Source: Labyrinthula sp. Ha
Taxonomy: Eukaryota; Sar; Bigyra; Labyrinthulida; Labyrinthulaceae
NCBI GenBank assembly: GCA_015227615.1
Contig: JAALGZ010000096.1
Span: forward strand, 1-52,076
DNA: 52,076 nt
Direction of reading: 5' to 3'
The notes below the pieces were generated by a model that saw only the letters and a program-made list of their open reading frames with translations, searched no databases and was not told where the DNA came from. How positions within the stretch are numbered: the stretch's first letter is position 1; every line of letters begins with the position of its first letter. Below are positions 11,101 through 21,400 of the stretch, piece by piece. Position numbers and translations under genes: made by a program.

Positions 11101-11301
11101 CTGGACACGAGAAGAAGACCAATAACACCCATCCTTCGACCAAGATACAACATCCACAATCAACCCACAGAAAACACAACAACCAGAATATCACCTAAAG
11201 CCCTGAGAGAAACGTCAAGAATAACAGCTGGAGGAAGAGGAATGAACCCAATGGACTATATTCAACTGCTGGAGCAAATAAACGAAATTCTTCCATCCTG
11301 A
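8125..11301 (+). CDS. LINE endonuclease-reverse transcriptase polyprotein, 5'-partial
   Basis: Nicks target DNA and copies the element's own RNA at the nick. There is no true start: the frame is already open at the junction (a stop in satellite DNA lies at 8119-8121), giving 1058 codons from 8125 to the TGA at 11299. Residues counted from 8125: endonuclease remnant 1-175, with SDRI (3-6), VNTYAP, GDFN (60-63), EIDY (130-133) and DH (162-163); KAPGPD 401-406 opens the RT; YKQKG 453-457; NYRPITLLN 464-472; QAGFR 497-501; DFAKAFD 533-539 with the first catalytic Asp; RGVLQGD 588-594; catalytic FADD 632-635; GLKIN 661-665; a C2HC finger 698-720; thumb motif YKYLG 765-769; Pro-rich stretch about 850-930; Asn/Asp-rich repeats 956-995. 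All visible catalytic residues of the RT are kept. The N-terminal endonuclease metal-binding residues are lost by truncation, so this copy cannot be autonomous. Confidence 0.95.
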   Translation, partial: GRSDRILKLVVKLGGKRSLILVNTYAPHCGHGQEAYKKYLKELKSKLNGVNKRRLVLICGDFNAQVSRKELNVEGKLGLSHRTNANGKLLVEFLKEKDLTIYNHLTVTGKKGSRKHATFMPRSNSGGASEIDYVVTNHVPAITGFKISSAIAYNLWMKKNFDHLALSIRVNLHQNHTSKKRPRLQLDYSVLKSNAALQEKISSDLKEALELNDTLTDTYLTLTYSIPSIMKKHLPEVKYNPPEHQNSEQTMSLMRYKRANWNNLNPEEKKRITNEVKRSAKEDYNNWLERIASEIETAFQSNNTRTGYQLIKKVKPVRKQFGKITKNTAGKLVGTAGRIQILKEYLEKQQNLPLPTNLLTENQIRHYQTPILAPAPSNSINIHPPKADEVKECIKTLKNNKAPGPDNMRNEVLKHVEIVQEHAVRETQSFFRLDAFKSKKMRKICRGKVVYLYKQKGSKNDPSNYRPITLLNSHFKLLTKIINNRIAPILNKLPDYQAGFRNSRSTIQKIEALDTIIKETLKQKIYLRILFIDFAKAFDSISHKFMKLALEEHHVPRKLIKLITILYDKTKVFVSDSGEKSSLVNIKRGVLQGDSLSPSIFILCLDSIMKRIKNNTLQGTSLHNQTLRYFAFADDLVILIRNDEEMISFLAQLQNLQQSTGLKINVSKTKVMLTNEGYSLVDKIPDVDINRILTNFHCERCDRYFHSKTSLKCHKSSKFCDGTRNRSRAGTLAVTDSRTIIHDKIQPRTNNVEVAGETIEAVTKYKYLGAIFDPQGINADAISKKLNEAHSHINRFRDILSSSNIQKKTRINLARALVIAPAIYNVENWPSNVKITKALTKISRRLKRTIDRIDSFDFQLEEDDLDLVNIIKKRQENHKSAAKDIIDKELTALREYQLQNPSPPPTAKPIYYYEALALLGEEPVPPEDPPPSHFTHLPENENQPSNCAGNQEPEEHLDRNQHLNRNLDTNRSMNMNLDLNRNTDLDLDMNRSLDTRRRPITPILRPRYNIHNQPTENTTTRISPKALRETSRITAGGRGMNPMDYIQLLEQINEILPS
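10216..10284 (+). other. C2HC zinc-finger-like segment inside the RT
   Basis: The translation reads CERC, then 12 residues, His, 5 residues, Cys: the pattern C-x2-C-x12-H-x5-C at residues 698, 701, 714 and 720 of the partial protein. A Phe (705, YFHSK) and a Leu (711) sit at the hydrophobic positions usual for C2H2-like fingers. It lies between the palm motif GLKIN and the thumb motif YKYLG, not at the C-terminus where many LINE knuckles are found. A nucleic-acid-binding role is inferred. Confidence 0.75.
10990..11109 (+). other. Asn/Asp/Leu-rich low-complexity tail of the LINE protein
   Basis: Degenerate repeats of LNRN, LDLN and MNRS type (residues 956-995) are encoded by repeated AACAGGA and TTGGAC words. 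Replication slippage of a short purine-rich unit would produce this. No domain is recognised, and a spacer role is the simplest reading. Confidence 0.7.
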
Positions 11302-11920
11302 CAAAATATCAACATCCTTCACCTGGAACAGCAATAACGAACAGCCAACCTATAGAATAACACAAAAACAGCACAAGTCAGCTCAAAGGAGGCCCCCCAG
11401 CACTCACTAAGACCATCGGCAACTTCAACTGCAAGAAGCAAAATCTTCAAAAATCGTGAAAACATATCAAAAGCAGCAGGAAACTTCATCATCTATACTC
11501 CCCTTCAACCTCCCAAACTCAAATCATCTTCAATTACCCTCAAACAACTTGAAACATATATAGGATCGTCCAAAAACCAACATAAGAAAAAAACAGGCCA
11601 TCCAAAGTGCAGAATCCAGATAAGAATGAACAAAGCCGTGAAAATCTTGAACAGGAACATAATAGAAAGCCATATCATAATAAATCTTCAGTGAAAAAGC
11701 AGCTGGAAACGTGATCTGGACACCCGTGAGATTATCTTTACTTTTTGCATGATTTGTGTTTTGTTAATTTGATTGTGGATTGTATCAGAAAAGACAGGAT
11801 TTTGGGAAATACTGGAAATGATCAAGAGATTATAGTTTGACCAACCAGCTTCGGAGGATCTTGTCAAATACCAATGAAATTAAAATATCATAATGGAACA
11901 TAATAGAATAGCTAAATAGC

Positions 11921-11941
11921 ATAAAAGTACGTAGCTTTTAT
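11921..11941 (+). promoter_or_regulatory. Hairpin near the LINE 3' end
   Basis: ATAAAAG and CTTTTAT form a perfect 7-bp stem around the loop TACGTAG, 67 bp before the end of the element. 3'-terminal stem-loops are used by several LINE reverse transcriptases to recognise their template; that role here is inference. Confidence 0.5.
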
Positions 11942-11969
11942 TGGTAGTTAGATCCCCGCCGTAGGGTTA

Positions 11970-11981
11970 GGCCAGTAGGCC
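11970..11981 (+). promoter_or_regulatory. Short GGCC hairpin at the LINE 3' end
   Basis: GGCC-AGTA-GGCC can fold into a 4-bp stem with a 4-base loop, 27 bp before the LINE end, inside the only GC-rich patch of the 3' region. It may act with the hairpin at 11921-11941 as the template recognition structure, but the stem is short and could be chance. Confidence 0.3.
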
Positions 11982-12008
11982 CAAATAACTCCCTTAAAAC
12001 CTAAACCT

Positions 12009-12020
12009 AAATGTTTTAAT
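12009..12020 (+). repeat. Target-site duplication, right copy
   Basis: AAATGTTTTAAT directly follows the LINE tail and continues into CAAGTTTCGTG, the normal monomer sequence. It is identical to 8111-8122. Confidence 0.9.
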
Positions 12021-12499
12021 CAAGTTTCGTGTTATCATTTACATAGGGTCTTTGTAGATACATTATCTCCACACAAAATTGATTCTTCTCGCAAAAGAAT
12101 GACATTTGTGCACATGGAAATGATAGCTTAGTTCTGCGAGGAGTTTTTTATTAAACTTGTTCAGAATCATTCCGACTGAATCAAGGCATCACATAAGGTA
12201 CTGGAATATTGATTTCAAGAGTTTAAGGGATTTGCTTAAGGTTTATTGCCTCTTAGAAATCACCTGGGTCAGTTTCCAAGGGAGAAAATGTTGGAAATTT
12301 TTGTTGGTTATTGCCATTTTTTGCAAACAATGTCTCAAATAGCCATTCCATTATAGACTAAAATGTTCTAAACAAGTTTTGTGTTATCATTTACATAGGG
12401 TCTTTGTAGATACATTATCTCCACATAAAATTGATTCTTCTCGCAAGAGAATGACATTTGTGCAGATGGAAATGATAGCTTAGTTCTCCGAGGATTTTT

Positions 12500-13920
12500 T
12501 TTATTAAACTTGTTCAGAATCATTCCGACTGAATCAAGGCATCAAATAAGGTACTGGAATATTGATTTCAGGCGTTTAAGGGGTTGCTTAAGGTTTATAG
12601 CCTCTTAGAAATCACCTGGGTCAGTTTCCAAGGGAGAAAATGTGGGAAATTTTTGTTGGTTATTGCCATTTTTTGCAAATAATGCCCCAAATAGCCATTC
12701 TATTATAGACTAAAATGTCTTAAACAAGTTTTGTGTTATCATTTACATAGGGTCTTTGTAGATACATTATCTCCACACAAAATTGATTCTTTTCGCAAGA
12801 GAATGACATTTGTGCAGATGGAAATGATAGCTTAGTTCCCCAAGAAGTTTTTTTATTAAACTTGTTCAGAATCATTCCGACTGAATCAAGGCATCACATA
12901 AGGTACTGGAATATTGATTTCAAGAGTTTAAGGGACTGCTTAAGGTTTATTGCCTCTTAGAAATCACCTGGGTCAGTTTCCAAGGGAGAAAATGTGGGAA
13001 ATTCTTGTTGGTTATTGCCATTTTTTGCAAACAATGTCTGAAATAGCCATTCTATTATAAACTAACATGTTTTAATCAAGTTTCGTGATATCATTTACCT
13101 AGGGTCTTTGTAGATACATTATCTCCACACAAAATTGATTCTTTTCGCAAGAGAATGACATTTGTGCAGATGGAAATGATAGCTTAGTTCCCCAAGAAGT
13201 TTTTTTATTAAACTTGTTCAGAATCATTCCGACTGAATCAAGGCATCAAATAAGGTACTGGAATATTGATTTCAAGCGTTTAAGGGGTTGCTTAAGGTTT
13301 TTTGCCTCTTAGAAATCACCTGGGTCAGTTTCCAAGGGAGAAAATGTGGGAAATTTTTGTTGGTTATTGCCATTTTTTGCAAATAATGCCCCAAATAGCC
13401 ATTCTATTATAGACTAAAATGTTTTAATCAAGTTTCGTGTTATCATTTACATAGGGTCTTTGTAGATACATTATCTCCACACAAAATTGATTCTTCTCGC
13501 AAAAGAATGACATTTGTGCACATGGAAATGATAGCTTAGTTCTGCGAGGAGTTTTTTTATTAAACTTGTTCAGAATCATTCCGACTGAATCAAGGCATCA
13601 CATAAGGTACTGGAATATTGATTTCAAGAGTTTAAGGGACTGCTTAAGGTTTATTGCCTCTTAGAAATCACCTGGGTCAGTTTCCAAGGGAGAAAATGTG
13701 GGAAATTCTTGTTGGTTATTGCCATTTTTTGCAAACAATGTCTGAAATAGCCATTCTATTATAGACTAACATGTTTTAATCAAGTTTCGTGATATCATTT
13801 ACCTAGGGTCTTTGTAGATACATTATCTCCACACAAAATTGATTCTTTTCGCAAGAGAATGACATTTGTGCAGATGGAAATGATAGCTTAGTTCCCCAAG
13901 AAGTTTTTTTATTAAACTTG
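12500..13920 (+). repeat. Two-monomer repeat, 704-bp offset
   Basis: The rare variant TCATTTACCTAGGG occurs at 13091 and 13795 only, 704 bp apart, in matching surroundings (GTGGGAAATTCTTG upstream, CCCAAGAAG downstream). This shows a local dimeric duplication just right of the LINE. The outer limits are approximate. Confidence 0.6.
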
Positions 13921-14753
13921 TTCAGAATCATTCCGACTGAATCAAGGCATCAAATAAGGTACTGGAATATTGATTTCAAGAGTTTAAGGGACTGCTTAAG
14001 GTTTTTTGCCTCTTAGAAATCACCTGGGTCAGTTTCCAAGGAAGAAAATGTGAGAAATTTTTGTTGGTTATTGCCATTTTTTGCAAATAATGCCCCAAAT
14101 AGCCATTCTATTATAGACTAAATGTTTTAATCAAGTCTCGTGTTATCATTTACATAGGGTCTTTGTAGATACACTGTCTCCACATAAAAGTGATTCTTTT
14201 CGCAAGAGAATGACATTTGTGCAGATGGAAATGATAGCTTAGTTCTCCGAGGATTTTTTTTATTAAACTTGTTCAGAATCATTCTGACTGAATCAAGGCA
14301 TCACATAAGGTACTGGAATATTGATTTCAAGCGTTTAAGGGGTTGCTTAAGGTTTATTGCCTCTTAGAAATCACCTGGGTCAGTTTCCAAGGGAGAAAAT
14401 GTGGGAAATTTTTTTTGGTTATTGCCAATTTTTTGCAAACAATGCCCCAAATAGCCATTCTATTATAAACTAACATGTTTTAATCAAGTTTCGTGTTATC
14501 ATCTACAAAAGGTCCTTGCTGATACACTGTCTCCACATAAAAGTGATTCTTTTCGCAAAAGAATGACATTTGTGCAGATGAAAATGATAGCTTAGTTCTC
14601 CGAGGATTTTTTTTATTAAACTTGTTCAGAATCATTCCTACTGAATCAAGGCATCACATAAGGTACTGGAATATTGATTTCAAGAGTTTAAGGGACTGCT
14701 TAAGGTTTATTGCCTCTTAGAAATCACCTGGGTCAGTTTCCAAGGGAGAAAAT

Positions 14754-15440
14754 GTGAGAAATTTTTGTTGGTTATTGCCAATTTTTTGCAAACAATGTCT
14801 CAAATAGCCATTCTATTATAGACTAAAATGTTTTAAACAAGTTTTGTGTTATCATTTACATAGGGTCTTTGTAGATACATTATCTCCACACAAAATTGAT
14901 TCTTTTCGCAAGAGAATGACATATGTGCAGATGAAAATGATAGCTTAGTTCTCCGAGGATTTTTTTTATTAAACTTGTTCAGAATCATTCCGACTGAATC
15001 AAGGCATCACATAAGGTACTGGAATATTGATTTCAAGAGTTTAAGGGACTGCTTAAGGTTTATTGCCTCTTAGAAATCACCTGGGTCAGTTTCCAAGGGA
15101 GAAAATGTGAGAAATTTTTGTTGGTTATTGCCAATTTTTTGCAAACAATGTCTCAAATAGCCATTCTATTATAGACTAAAATGTTTTAAACAAGTTTTGT
15201 GTTATCATTTACATAGGGTCTTTGTAGATACATTATCTCCACACAAAATTGATTCTTTTCGCAAGAGAATGACATATGTGCAGATGAAAATGATAGCTTA
15301 GTTCTCCGAGGATTTTTTTTATTAAACTTGTTCAGAATCATTCCGACTGAATCAAGGCATCACATAAGGTACTGGAATATTGATTTCAAGAGTTTAAGGG
15401 ACTGCTTAAGGTTTTTTGCCTCTTAGAAATCACCTGGGTC
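14754..15440 (+). repeat. Tandem pair of near-identical monomers
   Basis: Two successive monomers carry the same rare cassettes (GTGAGAAAT, AACAATGTCTC, GACATATGTGCAGATGAAAA) at a 353-bp offset. Their last part differs: GGTTTATTGCC in the first, GGTTTTTTGCC in the second. This is a recent single-monomer duplication within the pentamer domain. Confidence 0.7.
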
Positions 15441-18429
15441 AGTTTCCAAGGAAGAAAATGTGAGAAATTTTTGTTGGTTATTTCCATTTTTTGCAAATAA
15501 TGTCCCAAATAGCCATTCTATTATAGACTAACATGTTTTAATCAAGTTTCGTGATATCATTTACATAGGGTCTTTGTAGATACACTGTCTCCACATAAAA
15601 GTGATTCTTTTCGCAAGAGAATGACATTTGTGCAGATGAAAATGATAGCTTAGTTCTCCGAGGATTTTTTTTATTAAACTTGTTCAGAATCATTCCTACT
15701 GAATCAAGGCATCACATAAGGTACTGGAATACTGATTTCAAGAGTTTAAGGGACTGCTTAAGGTTTATTGCCTCTTAGAAATCACCTGGGTCAGTTTCCA
15801 AGGGAGAAAATGTTGGAAATTTTTGTTGGTTATTGCTATTTTTTGCAAATAATGCCCCAAATAGCCATTCTATTATAGAATAAAATGTTCTAAACAAGTT
15901 TTGTGTTATCATCTACAAAAGGTCCTTGCTGATACACTGTCTCCACATAAAAGTGATTCTTTTCGCAAGAGAATGACATTTGTGCAGATGGAAATGATAG
16001 CTTAGTTCTCCGAGGATTTTTTTTATTAAACTTGTTCAGAATCATTCCGACTGAATCAAGGCATCACATAAGGTACTGGAATATTGATTTCAAGCGTTTA
16101 AGGGGTTGCTTAAGGTTTATTGCCTCTTAGAAATCACCTGGGTCAGTTTCCAAGGGAGAAAATGTGGGAAATTTTTTTTGGTTATTGCCAATTTTTTGCA
16201 AACAATGCCCCAAATAGCCATTCTATTATAAACTAACATGTTTTAATCAAGTTTCGTGTTATCATCTACAAAAGGTCCTTGCTGATACACTGTCTCCACA
16301 TAAAAGTGATTCTTTTCGCAAAAGAATGACATTTGTGCAGATGAAAATGATAGCTTAGTTCTCCGAGGATTTTTTTTATTAAACTTGTTCAGAATCATTC
16401 CTACTGAATCAAGGCATCACATAAGGTACTGGAATATTGATTTCAAGAGTTTAAGGGACTGCTTAAGGTTTATTGCCTCTTAGAAATCACCTGGGTCAGT
16501 TTCCAAGGGAGAAAATGTGATAAATTTTTGTTGGTTATTGCCAATTTTTTGCAAACAATGTCTCAAATAGCCATTCTATTATAGACTAAAATGTTTTAAA
16601 CAAGTTTTGTGTTATCATTTACATAGGGTCTTTGTAGATACATTATCTCCACACAAAATTGATTCTTTTCGCAAGAGAATGACATATGTGCAGATGAAAA
16701 TGATAGCTTAGTTCTCCGAGGATTTTTTTTATTAAACTTGTTCAGAATCATTCCGACTGAATCAAGGCATCACATAAGGTACTGGAATATTGATTTCAAG
16801 AGTTTAAGGGACTGCTTAAGGTTTTTTGCCTCTTAGAAATCACCTGGGTCAGTTTCCAAGGAAGAAAATGTGAGAAATTTTTGTTGGTTATTGCCAATTT
16901 TTTGCAAACAATGTCTCAAATAGCCATTCTATTGTAGACTAAAATGTTTTAAACAAGTTTTGTGTTATCATTTACATAGGGTCTTTGTAGATACATTATC
17001 TCCACACAAAATTGATTCTTTTCGCAAAAGAATGACATTTGTGCAGATGGAAATGATAGCTTAGTTCTGCGAGGATTTTTTTATTAAACTTGTTCAGAAT
17101 CATTCCGACTGAATCAAGGCATCACATAAGGTACTGGAATATTGATTTCAAGAGTTTAAGGGACTGCTTAAGGTTTTTTGCCTCTTAGAAATCACCTGGG
17201 TCAGTTTCCAAGGAAGAAAATGTGAGAAATTTTTGTTGGTTATTTCCATTTTTTGCAAATAATGTCCCAAATAGCCATTCTATTATAGACTAACATGTTT
17301 TAATCAAGTTTCGTGATATCATTTACATAGGGTCTTTGTAGATACACTGTCTCCACATAAAAGTGATTCTTTTCGCAAGAGAATGACATTTGTGCAGATG
17401 AAAATGATAGCTTAGTTCTCCGAGGATTTTTTTTATTAAACTTGTTCAGAATCATTCCTACTGAATCAAGGCATCACATAAGGTACTGGAATACTGATTT
17501 CAAGAGTTTAAGGGACTGCTTAAGGTTTATTGCCTCTTAGAAATCACCTGGGTCAGTTTCCAAGGGAGAAAATGTTGGAAATTTTTGTTGGTTATTGCCA
17601 TTTTTTGCAAATAATGCCCCAAATAGCCATTCTATTATAGAATAAAATGTTCTAAACAAGTTTTGTGTTATCATCTACAAAAGGTCCTTGCTGATACACT
17701 GTCTCCACATAAAAGTGATTCTTTTCGCAAGAGAATGACATTTGTGCAGATGGAAATGATAGCTTAGTTCTCCGAGGATTTTTTTTATTAAACTTGTTCA
17801 GAATCATTCCTACTGAATCAAGGCATCACATAAGGTACTGGAATATTGATTTCAAGAGTTTAAGGGACTGCTTAAGGTTTATTGCCTCTTAGAAATCACC
17901 TGGGTCAGTTTCCAAGGGAGAAAATGTGATAAATTTTTGTTGGTTATTGCCAATTTTTTGCAAACAATGTCTCAAATAGCCATTCTATTATAGACTAAAA
18001 TGTTTTAAACAAGTTTTGTGTTATCATTTGCATAGAGTCTTTGTAGATACATTATCTCCACACAAAATTGATTTTTTTCGCAAGAGAATGACATTTGTGC
18101 AGATGAAAATGATAGCTTAGTTCTCCGAGGATTTTTTTTATTAAACTTATTCAGAATCATTCCGACTGAATCAAGGCATCAAATAAGGTACTGGAATATT
18201 GATTTCAAGAGTTTAAGGGACTGCTTAAGGTTTTTTGCCTCTTAGAAATCACCTGGGTCAGTTTCCAAGGAAGAAAATGTGAGAAATTTTTGTTGGTTAT
18301 TTCCATTTTTTGCAAATAATGCCCCAAATAGCCATTCTATTATAGAATAAAATGTTCTAAACAAGTTTTGTGTTATCATCTACAAAAGGTCCTTGCTGAT
18401 ACACTGTCTCCACATAAAAGTGATTCTTT

Positions 18430-21400
18430 TCGCAAGAGAATGACATTTGTGCAGATGGAAATGATAGCTTAGTTCTCCGAGGATTTTTTTTATTAAACTT
18501 GTTCAGAATCATTCCTACTGAATCAAGGCATCACATAAGGTACTGGAATATTGATTTCAAGAGTTTAAGGGACTGCTTAAGGTTTATTGCCTCTTAGAAA
18601 TCACCTGGGTCAGTTTCCAAGGGAGAAAATGTGATAAATTTTTGTTGGTTATTGCCAATTTTTTGCAAACAATGTCTCAAATAGCCATTCTATTATAGAC
18701 TAAAATGTTTTAAACAAGTTTTGTGTTATCATTTGCATAGAGTCTTTGTAGATACATTATCTCCACACAAAATTGATTTTTTTCGCAAGAGAATGACATT
18801 TGTGCAGATGAAAATGATAGCTTAGTTCTCCGAGGATTTTTTTTATTAAACTTATTCAGAATCATTCCGACTGAATCAAGGCATCAAATAAGGTACTGGA
18901 ATACTGATTTCAAGAGTTTAAGGGACTGCTTAAGGTTTATTGCCTCTTAGAAATCACCTGGGTCAGTTTCCAAGGGAGAAAATGTGATAAATTTTTGTTG
19001 GTTATTGCCAATTTTTTGCAAACAATGTCTCAAATAGCCATTCTATTATAGACTAACATGTTTTAATCAAGTTTCGTGATATCATTTACAAAAGGTCCTT
19101 GCTGATACACTGTCTCCACATAAAAGTGATTCTTTTCGCAAAAGAATGACATTTGTGCACATGGAAATGATAGCTTAGTTCTCCGAGGATTTTTTTTATT
19201 AAACTTGTTCAGAATCATTCCGACTGAATCAAGGCATCACATAAGGTACTGGAATATTGATTTCAAGCGTTTAAGGGGTTGCTTAAGGTTTATTGCCTCT
19301 TAGAAATCACCTGGGTCAGTTTCCAAGGGAGAAAATGTGAGAAATTTTTGTTGGTTATTTCCATTTTTTGCAAATAATGCCCCAAATAGCCATTCTATTA
19401 TAGAATAACATGTTTTAATCAAGTTTTGTGTTATCATTTACATAGGGTCTTTGTAGATACATTATCTCCACACAAAATTGATTCTTTTCGCAAGAGAATG
19501 ACATATGTGCAGATGGAAATGATAGCTTAGTTCCCCGAGGAGTTTTTTATTAAACTTGTTCAGAATCATTCCGACTGAATTAAGACATCACATAAGGTAC
19601 TGGAATACTGATTTCAAGCGTTTAAGGGGTTGCTTAAGGTTTATTGCCTCTTAGAAATCACCTGGGTCAGTTTCCAAGGGAGAAAATGTGGGAAATTTTT
19701 TTTGGTTATTGCCAATTTTTTGCAAACAATGCCCCAAATAGCCATTCTATTATAAACTAACATGTTTTAATCAAGTTTTGTGTTATCATTTACATAGGGT
19801 CTTTGTAGATACACTGTCTCTACATAAAAGTGATTCTTCTCGCAAAAGAATGACATTTGTGCACATGGAAATGATAGCTTAGTTCTGCGAGGAGTTTTTA
19901 ATTAAACTTGTTCAGAATCATTCCGACTGAATCAAGGCATCACATAAGGTACTGGAATATTGATTTCAAGAGTTTAAGGGATTTGCTTAAGGTTTATTGC
20001 CTCTTAGAAATCACCTGGGTCAGTTTCCAAGGGAGAAAATGTTGGAAATTTTTGTTTGTTATTGCCATTTTTTGCAAATGATGCCCCAAATAGCCATTTT
20101 ATTATAGAATAAAATGTTCTAAACAAGTTTTGTGTTATCATTTACATAGGGTCTTTGTAGATACATTATCTCCACACAAAATTGATTCTTCTCGCAAGAG
20201 AATGACATTTGTGCAGATGGAAATGATAGCTTAGTTCTCCGAGGATTTTTTTTATTAAACTTGTTCAGAATCATTCCTACTGAATCAAGGCATCACATAA
20301 GGTACTGGAATATTGATTTCAAGAGTTTAAGGGACTGCTTAAGGTTTATTGCCTCTTAGAAATCACCTGGGTCAGTTTCCAAGGGAGAAAATGTGATAAA
20401 TTTTTGTTGGTTATTGCCAATTTTTTGCAAACAATGTCTCAAATAGCCATTCTATTATAGACTAAAATGTTTTAAACAAGTTTTGTGTTATCATTTGCAT
20501 AGAGTCTTTGTAGATACATTATCTCCACACAAAATTGATTTTTTTCGCAAGAGAATGACATTTGTGCAGATGAAAATGATAGCTTAGTTCTCCGAGGATT
20601 TTTTTTATTAAACTTATTCAGAATCATTCCGACTGAATCAAGGCATCAAATAAGGTACTGGAATACTGATTTCAAGAGTTTAAGGGACTGCTTAAGGTTT
20701 ATTGCCTCTTAGAAATCACCTGGGTCAGTTTCCAAGGGAGAAAATGTGATAAATTTTTGTTGGTTATTGCCAATTTTTTGCAAACAATGTCTCAAATAGC
20801 CATTCTATTATAGACTAACATGTTTTAATCAAGTTTCGTGATATCATTTACAAAAGGTCCTTGCTGATACACTGTCTCCACATAAAAGTGATTCTTTTCG
20901 CAAAAGAATGACATTTGTGCACATGGAAATGATAGCTTAGTTCTCCGAGGATTTTTTTTATTAAACTTGTTCAGAATCATTCCGACTGAATCAAGGCATC
21001 ACATAAGGTACTGGAATATTGATTTCAAGCGTTTAAGGGGTTGCTTAAGGTTTATTGCCTCTTAGAAATCACCTGGGTCAGTTTCCAAGGGAGAAAATGT
21101 GAGAAATTTTTGTTGGTTATTTCCATTTTTTGCAAATAATGCCCCAAATAGCCATTCTATTATAGAATAACATGTTTTAATCAAGTTTTGTGTTATCATT
21201 TACATAGGGTCTTTGTAGATACATTATCTCCACACAAAATTGATTCTTTTCGCAAGAGAATGACATATGTGCAGATGGAAATGATAGCTTAGTTCCCCGA
21301 GGAGTTTTTTATTAAACTTGTTCAGAATCATTCCGACTGAATTAAGACATCACATAAGGTACTGGAATACTGATTTCAAGCGTTTAAGGGGTTGCTTAAG

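Larger units (their letters stand above)
8123..12008 (+). mobile_element. 5'-truncated LINE (APE-type non-LTR retrotransposon)
   Basis: A 3886-bp insert with no satellite homology, flanked by a 12-bp direct duplication of the target. It contains part of an AP-like endonuclease, a full reverse transcriptase and a 707-bp 3' region, ending in TTAAAACCTAAACCTA rather than a poly(A) run. The 5' end falls inside the endonuclease domain, so the start of the element, including any ORF1 and the 5' UTR, is missing; this is typical of target-primed reverse transcription that stopped early. The rest of the frame is open, which suggests a fairly recent insertion. The clade is not settled: endonuclease plus palm motifs point to the RTE/L1/RTEX group of APE LINEs rather than to R2-type elements, but I cannot place it by eye. 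Confidence 0.95.
11302..12008 (+). other. LINE 3' region (3' UTR)
   Basis: 707 bp follow the stop codon. The first 390 bp or so are A/C-rich and T-poor, like the coding part; from about 11700 the composition changes to T-rich (TTTGTGTTTTGTTAATTTG), then ends in a GC-richer block with two small hairpins and a CCTAAA-type tail. The same frame as the main ORF meets stops at 11335 and 11353 and then stays open from 11356 to the TGA at 11692. The 3' end is the part the RT must recognise. Confidence 0.8.

Noticed and set aside
8963-11194. Minus-strand open frames inside the LINE (68-105 codons, some Cys/Ser/Val-rich)
   Set aside because: Antisense shadows of the reverse transcriptase frame; the Cys/Ser-rich ones are the reverse of the Asn/Asp repeat tail.
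8123-12008. LTR retrotransposon or retrovirus-like element
   Set aside because: There are no terminal repeats, protease, RNase H or integrase. The AP-type endonuclease in front of the RT and the variable 5' end are those of a LINE.
11990-12010. Telomeric repeat at the LINE end
   Set aside because: Only two CCTAAA units are present and they belong to the element's tail. This is not a telomere tract.
12157-12342. Open frame of 61 codons in satellite DNA, with near-copies of 66 codons at 31883, 32237, 37526 and 40704
   Set aside because: All start at a TTG in the same place of the monomer, and the frame is closed by single changes in most other monomers. There is no family resemblance. It is the repeat read in one frame.
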